In this document: positions 59,224 through 64,000 of the stretch, piece by piece | How the letters are laid out: each line of letters starts with the position of its first letter | How positions within the stretch are numbered: the first letter of the stretch is position 1 | Assembly: GCA_002733495.1 (NCBI GenBank) | Contig: NVVV01000063.1 | Span: 1 to 64,000, forward strand | Length of the DNA stretch: 64,000 nucleotides | Direction of reading: 5' to 3' | Source of the DNA: Robiginitomaculum sp. | Lineage (GTDB): Bacteria > Pseudomonadota > Alphaproteobacteria > Caulobacterales > Maricaulaceae | Notes under the pieces: model-generated | Told to the model about the DNA's origin: nothing | The model's database searches: none | The model's input: only the letters and a program-made list of their open reading frames with translations | Made by a program: the position numbers and the translations under genes

Positions 59224-60858
59224 ATGGCTGAACTTTTTGGTTTCTCTATAATCAGAAAAAAATCTGAAGAAAAGGAAGAAGTCCGTACCTTTGTGGACAA
59301 GTCCGATGAGGATGGCGCAACTACAATTGCTGCCATCGGAGGATCATACGGAACATTCGTTGATTTGGAAGGCTCGGCACAAACTGAAGCCAAACTCGTC
59401 ACACAATATCGTGAAATAGAACATCATCCCGAAGTTAGACGTGCAATTGACGATATCGTAAATGAAGCCATTGTTGTTTCTGATGATGCTGCGGCCATAT
59501 CTATTAATCTAGATCAAACCGATTTATCATCAAGTATGCAAAAAACGATTTCCAATGAGTTTGAGGAAGTTCTAAGACTTATGGACTTCTCTAACAAAGG
59601 TTATGATATATTCAACAGATATTATGTCGATGGTAGACTCCGTTTTCACATTATCATCGATGAAAAAAATGTCAAGGCAGGAATAAAAGAACTACGCATG
59701 ATTGATCCTAGAAAGATCAAGAGAATTCGCGAAGTCGAAAAGGTACTTGATAGTAAAACTAATGCGGTTCTTAAGCGCACAAAAAATGAGTATTTTGTGT
59801 ATAATGAGGCAGGTTTTTTAAGAAAGAGTAATCTAGGCGGTGATCATGCCATCGCCGGGATTCGTATATCCACGGATTCAATTGCCGAAGTCACTTCGGG
59901 TATATTGAACGAGACAAACACGATTGTATTATCATATCTTCACCAATCCATGAAGCCCCTCAATCAACTGAAAATGTTGGAAGACTCTTCCGTTATATAT
60001 CGTCTAGCTAGGGCCCCTGAACGCCGTATATTCTATATCGATGTGGGTAATTTGCCTCGCGCACAAGCAGAACAATATCTCCGTGATATGATGACAAAAC
60101 ATAAAAATCGTCTAGTTTATGATGCGTCAACTGGAGAAGTTCGTAACGATAAAAAACATATGACAATGCTAGAAGACTTCTGGCTGCCTCGCCGTGATGG
60201 CAAGGGTACAGAGGTGACAAACTTGCCAGGTGGTGCCAATCTAGGTGAAATAGAGGACATCGTATATTTTCAAAAGAACCTATACAAAGCTTTGAATGTG
60301 CCAGTTTCACGTATGGAATCTGACACAGGATTCTCTATTGGTCGTTCCTCAGAAATTACTCGTGATGAGATCAAATTCTCAAAATTCATTAATCGTGTTC
60401 GTACTAGATTTTCTATCATATTTGATGAGATTTTAGAAAGACAACTAGTTCTTAAAAATATTATGACACTTGATGATTTTCGCGAATTTAAGAATAAGAT
60501 TCGTTACAATTTCAAAGAAGATAATCACTTCGAAGAAATGAAAAATACAGAGCTACTGCGCGAACGCATTTCAACATTGCGCGACATGGAAGATTTGATC
60601 GGCCGCTTCTATTCCGAAGAGTGGGTGTTCAAAAACGTTCTTAGGCTGGATGATATTGAAATTAACGATATGCAAAAACAAATGAAAAAAGAAGACGACG
60701 AAAATCCTCTAGATCAAGATGGTAATCCCAAGGATGGACCAACCAAAGATGAGGATAATACTTCAAATACAGCCGATAACAAGTTAGAAATTGTCGTTAA
60801 AAATAAAAATGAAGAGTTTGATAAATATCTATCACGGACTATATTAGAAAACACTTAA
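59224..60858 (+). CDS. 20: gp20 portal protein
   Basis: A 544-residue portal (T4: 524). It has SYGTFVDLEGSAQTEAKLVTQYREIEHHPEVRRAIDDIVNEAIV near residue 40, LRMIDPRKIKRIREV, LHQSMKPLNQLKMLEDSSVIYRLARAPERRIFYIDVGNLPRAQAEQYLRDMM near residue 240, and FQKNLYKALNVPVSRMESDTGFSIGRSSEITRDEIKFSKFINRVR near residue 350. The dodecamer is the head vertex through which gp17 pumps DNA. The C-terminal 50 residues are acidic and polar. Confidence 0.97.
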   Translation: MAELFGFSIIRKKSEEKEEVRTFVDKSDEDGATTIAAIGGSYGTFVDLEGSAQTEAKLVTQYREIEHHPEVRRAIDDIVNEAIVVSDDAAAISINLDQTDLSSSMQKTISNEFEEVLRLMDFSNKGYDIFNRYYVDGRLRFHIIIDEKNVKAGIKELRMIDPRKIKRIREVEKVLDSKTNAVLKRTKNEYFVYNEAGFLRKSNLGGDHAIAGIRISTDSIAEVTSGILNETNTIVLSYLHQSMKPLNQLKMLEDSSVIYRLARAPERRIFYIDVGNLPRAQAEQYLRDMMTKHKNRLVYDASTGEVRNDKKHMTMLEDFWLPRRDGKGTEVTNLPGGANLGEIEDIVYFQKNLYKALNVPVSRMESDTGFSIGRSSEITRDEIKFSKFINRVRTRFSIIFDEILERQLVLKNIMTLDDFREFKNKIRYNFKEDNHFEEMKNTELLRERISTLRDMEDLIGRFYSEEWVFKNVLRLDDIEINDMQKQMKKEDDENPLDQDGNPKDGPTKDEDNTSNTADNKLEIVVKNKNEEFDKYLSRTILENT

Positions 60859-60879
60859 TCAGGTGCATTATCATACTTG

Positions 60880-60887
60880 TATAAATA
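60880..60887 (+). promoter_or_regulatory. T4-type late promoter of the prohead core genes
   Basis: A perfect TATAAATA 23 bases before the ATG at 60910. Confidence 0.72.
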
Positions 60888-60909
60888 ATTAATGAAATAG
60901 GAGAATATT

Positions 60910-61095
60910 ATGTCGTACAGTGATCTACTAAAACATGCCAATAATGGTGATGCCTCCGCATTTACAACGGAGTTTGAATCGATGATGGGCGATAAAGTTT
61001 CTGCCGCACTGGAAACAAGATCGACCGAGGTTGCCACATCTATGTATGCGGCGGACACACAGGAAATAGGAACAGAAACCGATGAAGACGTTTAA
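60910..61095 (+). CDS. gp67-like small prohead core protein
   Basis: A 61-residue acidic protein after the portal gene (SYSDLLKHANNGDASAFTTEFESMMGDKVSAALETRSTEVATSMYA). A small protein of this form (xDLLxxAxxxDxxxFxxxFExxxxxKVxxxLExR) regularly follows gp20 in T4-like phages and corresponds to the gp67 prohead core position. It probably forms part of the scaffold and is cut by gp21. It overlaps the next gene by 14 bases. Confidence 0.72.
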   Translation: MSYSDLLKHANNGDASAFTTEFESMMGDKVSAALETRSTEVATSMYAADTQEIGTETDEDV

Positions 61096-61522
61096 ACAAA
61101 TGATCGCCGAGGTTGAAGAACCAAAATCAGGAATCGCAAAGAAATTCAAAGAAGTAAACACCAAAGACGGTGAAGAAACCAAGAATGATACTGCCACGGA
61201 TGCCCAATTCAAAGGTACGACTTCTAAAAAGAAACGTATTGCCGACAAGGATAAAGTGTTGCCCGAATCAGATTCTAGAAAGGCACTAAACAGCTTTAGT
61301 GTCATGCTTGAATCCAAAAATAAAATGTTAAAAGAAACATTCAAAGCAGGTAACATGAAGCTTAAAGATGGCTCTACCACTAAGGTTACCAACGAAGAAG
61401 CTAAAGCACTTAATGGTCTATTTGATGGTCTAAATGACACAAATAAGAAAAAGATGCAAGAGCGTTTGACAGTATCTAAAAGCAGCTTTGCTGAAATTGT
61501 AAACTTCGCTAAGGAGGTCTAA
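61082..61522 (+). CDS. gp68-like prohead core protein
   Basis: A 146-residue, very charged, Lys-rich helical protein (AKKFKEVNTKDGEETKND, SKKKRIADKDKVLPE, SRKALNSFSVMLESKNKMLKETF) ending SKSSFAEIVNFAKEV. Position between the gp67-like and head protease genes and its composition fit a prohead core (gp68-type) component. Sequence evidence alone is weak. ATG 61082 overlaps the previous gene. Confidence 0.62.
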   Translation: MKTFKQMIAEVEEPKSGIAKKFKEVNTKDGEETKNDTATDAQFKGTTSKKKRIADKDKVLPESDSRKALNSFSVMLESKNKMLKETFKAGNMKLKDGSTTKVTNEEAKALNGLFDGLNDTNKKKMQERLTVSKSSFAEIVNFAKEV

Positions 61523-61524
61523 TC

Positions 61525-61800
61525 ATGGCTGTAATAGAAACATCATTACCTGCCGCGACCTGGACAAAAGTTGTTGATAATGCCGCTATAGCCTCTTTCC
61601 AGAACACTGGTCAATGGCCAGTTTACATTAATCTTACTGCCACAAATGTTGCACCGACAGATTTGATTGGTTTTGTTTACAACACATGGGACAAAGAGAC
61701 AAAGGCTAACCTTTCGACCTTAACGTTTGTCTCCACACCATTATATGTGTGGGCAAAGCCCATTGGTGGCAAAACTGGACAAATGTTGTCTGAAACATAA
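61525..61800 (+). CDS. Small virion decoration-like protein, 91 aa
   Basis: A 91-residue beta-rich protein (TWTKVVDNAAIASFQNTGQWPVYINLTATNVAPTDLIGFVYNTWDKETKANLSTLTFVSTPLYVWAKPIGG). The SFQNTGxxPVYI strand and YVWA segment are typical of small head-decoration or fibre-base proteins of phages. It starts behind aaggaggtc, one of the best ribosome sites in the window, as expected for an abundant product. It is a paralogue of the next, frameshifted gene. Confidence 0.65.
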   Translation: MAVIETSLPAATWTKVVDNAAIASFQNTGQWPVYINLTATNVAPTDLIGFVYNTWDKETKANLSTLTFVSTPLYVWAKPIGGKTGQMLSET

Positions 61801-61802
61801 GC

Positions 61803-62143
61803 ATGATAGATAAGCTTTTCATAACTAATGGGTGGACATTAATAGCGAGCCGCACTCAAGGATTATCTATACAAAATGTAGGTCAATATCCCGTTTACCT
61901 ATCATGGTCCGACTCGGATGCGTCTTCTCCTGTTGATGATATAGGTCACATTTTTGAAACATATGAGAAGGCTTATAAACTTGACCCTACTGTCACATTT
62001 AATAGTAATGCGGAATTCATTTGGTCAAATCTATTGATGGTCCTAGCGGAAGTGTGGTTGTAGAGAATGATCCTTTGCCTACGGGTGTGGGCTACACATT
62101 TCATGGTTATTGGGCAACTGGATATGTCCAGGCGGCACCTTGA
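61803..62143 (+). pseudogene. Frameshifted paralogue of the decoration-like gene
   Basis: The first part (61803 to about 62030) encodes WTLIASRTQGLSIQNVGQYPVYLSWSDSD...TVTFNSNAEFIWS, clearly related to the preceding protein. The annotated frame then runs into a stop at 62063, while the -1 frame continues SIDGPSGSVVVENDPLPTGVGYTFHGYWATGYVQAAP to the stop at 62141-62143. The switch falls at tcaaatctattgatgg (62025-62040). Either one base is missing (mutation or sequencing error in the A run), or ribosomes shift there; the site is not a classical slippery heptamer. Confidence 0.6.
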
Positions 62144-62180
62144 ATTTTTCAATCTATCAACATCTGATTAGGAGTTAAAC

Positions 62181-62870
62181 ATGACAATTACATTACGCGC
62201 AATAAAAGGCTCCGAATTAACACACGTTGAGGTTGACGCAAACTTTTCAGATTTAGATGGCAGAGTCATAGTCAATATCGATGGTATTGCCAATAACGTG
62301 GCCGACATTGTGACTAATGCTTCCTCTATCGCAAACAACACAACCAACATTATATCAAATGATGTTGATATTGTGTCACTACATGAACGTTTTGGTTGGA
62401 TTATAGTCGCAGATACTGGCGGCGATATTAATCTTACTGTTGCCGACACTTTTTACAAGTTGACAAATAATGGCGCGGGTGCTCAAACGGATTTAACACA
62501 CGGTGTAGCAACACACAAATCTATTTGGAACACTTCAACATCACAATTGGAATTTGATGATTTGGCTATTGGAGACAGAGTACAATTTAGATTGAACTTT
62601 AGTGTTGTTGCCAGCAATCCAAATGTGGAATTAATGACTAAGGTAAATTTTGGTATTGGTGCAATTACTCCAAGTGTGCCTCTATTCTCTCTTATTGTGG
62701 ATCACATGTCATATAAAGCTGCAGGCCTGAAACAATTCAATGTTGAGTTTTCCGCGGTTATTCAAAATGCATCCATGCGCGACTTCCCAGGAGAAATCAC
62801 AGTCTCTTCCGATGCCACAAACGACACAGTGAATGTTGAAGGATTCGTTATCACAACGTTTATACGGTAG
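62181..62870 (+). CDS. Fibre-like virion protein, possible head fibre
   Basis: A 229-residue protein. The N-terminus TITLRAIKGSELTHVEVDANFSDLD is a common attachment sequence of phage fibres. A helical/coiled segment of NIDGIANNVADIVTNASSIANNTTNIISNDVDIVSLHE follows (about residues 32-68), then a beta-sandwich tip. Placed between prohead core and gp21 genes, beside two decoration-like proteins, it is probably displayed on the capsid. It is not clearly homologous to T4 Hoc. Confidence 0.68.
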   Translation: MTITLRAIKGSELTHVEVDANFSDLDGRVIVNIDGIANNVADIVTNASSIANNTTNIISNDVDIVSLHERFGWIIVADTGGDINLTVADTFYKLTNNGAGAQTDLTHGVATHKSIWNTSTSQLEFDDLAIGDRVQFRLNFSVVASNPNVELMTKVNFGIGAITPSVPLFSLIVDHMSYKAAGLKQFNVEFSAVIQNASMRDFPGEITVSSDATNDTVNVEGFVITTFIR

Positions 62871-62890
62871 ATGATGGCGGCATACAATTA

Positions 62891-62898
62891 CATAAATA
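62891..62898 (+). promoter_or_regulatory. Late-promoter-like octamer before gp21
   Basis: CATAAATA, 7 of 8 matches to TATAAATA, 19 bases before the GTG start of gp21. Confidence 0.45.
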
Positions 62899-62916
62899 AA
62901 CGAAAGAGGACAAGTT

Positions 62917-63585
62917 GTGACATTACTTATAACAGAAACTACCGATAATATTCATACACTCGTTGAAGCGAAAGCTAACGGTGAAGGTAAAAACTATTTC
63001 ATAGAAGGTATCATCATGCAATCTTCTGTACAGAATCGTAATGGTAGAATCTATCCAGAGTCTGTCCTGATGCGTGAAGTGACTCGTTATACAGAAAACT
63101 ACGTGAATACCAATAGAGCTTATGGTGAGCTAGGCCACCCATCTGGACCAACGATCAACTTAGATCGCGTGTCACATATGTTCACAGAACTAAGACAGGA
63201 AGGCTCTAATGTTATGGGCCGCGCGAAGGTTTTAGATACACCAATGGGCAAGATCGTTAAAAATCTTATCGATGAAGGAGCTAATCTAGGCATTTCATCA
63301 CGCGGCATGGGTTCCCTTAAAGCCAACAAGCAAGGAATCATGGAAGTACAAAGCGACTTTATGTTGGCCACTGCAGGCGATATTGTCGCTGATCCTTCCG
63401 CGCCTCAAGCTTTTGTTAAAGGTATTATGGAAGGTGTCGACTGGATTTATGACGTCGGTGCAAGTTCATGGACATCGGCAAACACACTTGATCGTATAGA
63501 AGAAAGCGTTAAGAAAATGGATTCCCGTGAACTGGAAGAGAATGCTTTAAAGTTTTTTAACTCTTTCATCAAATCATTAGCGTAA
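62917..63585 (+). CDS. 21: gp21 prohead core protease
   Basis: A 222-residue serine protease of the herpesvirus-assemblin-like family (T4 gp21: 212 aa). The catalytic His is in YGELGHPSGP (His74), and the Ser is in GISSRGMG (Ser127 or Ser128). The start region YFIEGIIMQSSVQNRNGRIYPESVLMREV is characteristic. It cleaves scaffold and capsid proteins during head maturation. The start is GTG 62917 behind agagga. Confidence 0.95.
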   Translation: MTLLITETTDNIHTLVEAKANGEGKNYFIEGIIMQSSVQNRNGRIYPESVLMREVTRYTENYVNTNRAYGELGHPSGPTINLDRVSHMFTELRQEGSNVMGRAKVLDTPMGKIVKNLIDEGANLGISSRGMGSLKANKQGIMEVQSDFMLATAGDIVADPSAPQAFVKGIMEGVDWIYDVGASSWTSANTLDRIEESVKKMDSRELEENALKFFNSFIKSLA

Positions 63586-63596
63586 AATCGCATTAG

Positions 63597-63604
63597 TATA
63601 AATA
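63597..63604 (+). promoter_or_regulatory. T4-type late promoter octamer
   Basis: A perfect TATAAATA 32 bases before the ATG at 63636. Confidence 0.72.
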
Positions 63605-63635
63605 TCAATAGAATAATAACTAAAGGAATAATCAT

Positions 63636-64000
63636 ATGTCTGATCGAGCAAGACTGATCCAGATTGACGAAATCTCAAAAAGCTTGGCCGCTCGGGCCGT
63701 CAAGAAAGCTGGAGATTCCCGAGCTGTATCTACTGCAAAGGCTATGGGTTCTGTTCATATTACAAAAAAGGATCGTGCAAAAGAGTTTGACAATATGTCA
63801 AAGCGAAATAAAACGATTGATTTGGGACTTAAGAAACTCACAGGTAAAGCGCGAGTTAATGCTACCGAACAATTCGAAGGCATGAACGAATACGAAATTA
63901 ACGAGGTATTATCCAACATGACAAGAGATGAACTAAATGAAGTGAAAGCTAGCCTAGGCGATGCGTCCGAAGCGAACGATGCAGTAACACCTGCTGGCGG
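63636..64000 (+). CDS. 3'-truncated hypothetical virion-region protein
   Basis: An open frame of at least 121 codons running off the end of the window, with aaaggaata before ATG 63636 and a perfect late octamer 32 bases upstream. The residues are polar and basic at first (SDRARLIQIDEISKSLAARAVKKAGDSRAV), then a helical section EFEGMNEYEINEVLSNMTRDELNEV (abridged) appears. Its place after gp21 is where the scaffold gp22 often lies, but the sequence does not clearly look like gp22, and I cannot assign a function. Confidence 0.75.
   Translation, partial: MSDRARLIQIDEISKSLAARAVKKAGDSRAVSTAKAMGSVHITKKDRAKEFDNMSKRNKTIDLGLKKLTGKARVNATEQFEGMNEYEINEVLSNMTRDELNEVKASLGDASEANDAVTPAG

Noticed and set aside
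1-64000. CRISPR arrays, insertion sequences, tRNA genes
   Set aside because: Reading both strands, I saw no regularly spaced repeats, transposase-like proteins or tRNA cloverleafs other than the tmRNA acceptor domain.

Overview
The window is a 64 kb stretch of the genome of a T4-type contractile-tailed phage (myovirus), entered and left in mid-gene. The evidence is the T4 core gene set in its usual blocks: rnh, gp33, gp59, gp32, gp4, gp48, gp53, gp27-like, gp5, gp25, gp6, gp7/gp8/gp10-type wedge proteins, gp13-gp14-gp15-gp16-gp17-gp18-gp19-gp20, prohead core proteins and gp21. Many of these blocks are preceded by the T4 late-promoter octamer TATAAATA. Domain sizes and gene content (cobS/cobT-like pair, DUF6433-type protein, large DUF4815-type wedge protein) look like the marine T4-like phages. 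A circularly permuted two-piece tmRNA, the form typical of Alphaproteobacteria, suggests an alphaproteobacterial host; that host call is inference.

Layout. 1-13.6 kb (+): replication, early and accessory genes. These include glutaredoxin, a glycosyltransferase, RNase H (rnh), a HAD hydrolase, a 2H phosphoesterase resembling the anti-CBASS protein Acb1, a PD-(D/E)XK nuclease, a CobT-like VWA/HEXXH protein with its CobS-like AAA partner, and a SleB-type endolysin with a signal peptide. Most units here start at a sigma70-like promoter with a consensus TTGACA -35 box. 13.6-13.9 kb: the permuted tmRNA. 14.4-16.2 kb: gp33 (late-transcription co-activator), gp59 (helicase loader, apparently with an ATT start), gp32 (ssDNA-binding). 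16.2-20.8 kb (-): tape measure, a short unannotated gp51-like ORF, gp26-like protein, tube-initiator-like protein, an unnamed conserved protein and gp4. 20.8-27.2 kb (+): gp48, gp53, gp27-like, gp5 with a C-terminal muramidase domain, and an M15 peptidase protein. 27.2-29.4 kb (-): an island of small genes driven by sigma70-like promoters inside the structural region; one is a 69-residue GGQ release-factor-like protein. 29.4-51.9 kb (+): gp25, gp6, giant wedge proteins, two tail fibres and a small fibre-associated protein with a decayed partial copy. 52-64 kb (+): neck, gp15 (also apparently with an ATT start), terminases, sheath, tube, portal, prohead core, head-decoration-like genes, gp21 and one open gene.

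How it works together. Early and accessory genes use host-like promoters. gp33, with gp55 and gp45 presumably encoded elsewhere, would switch transcription to TATAAATA promoters for virion genes. The most notable content is a possible ribosome-rescue set: a phage-encoded two-piece tmRNA with tag AANLNYAPVELAIAA, whose promoter reads both as sigma70 and as T4-late, plus a stand-alone GGQ mini-release factor. The baseplate hub carries two candidate murein hydrolases. No tRNA genes or CRISPR arrays were seen.
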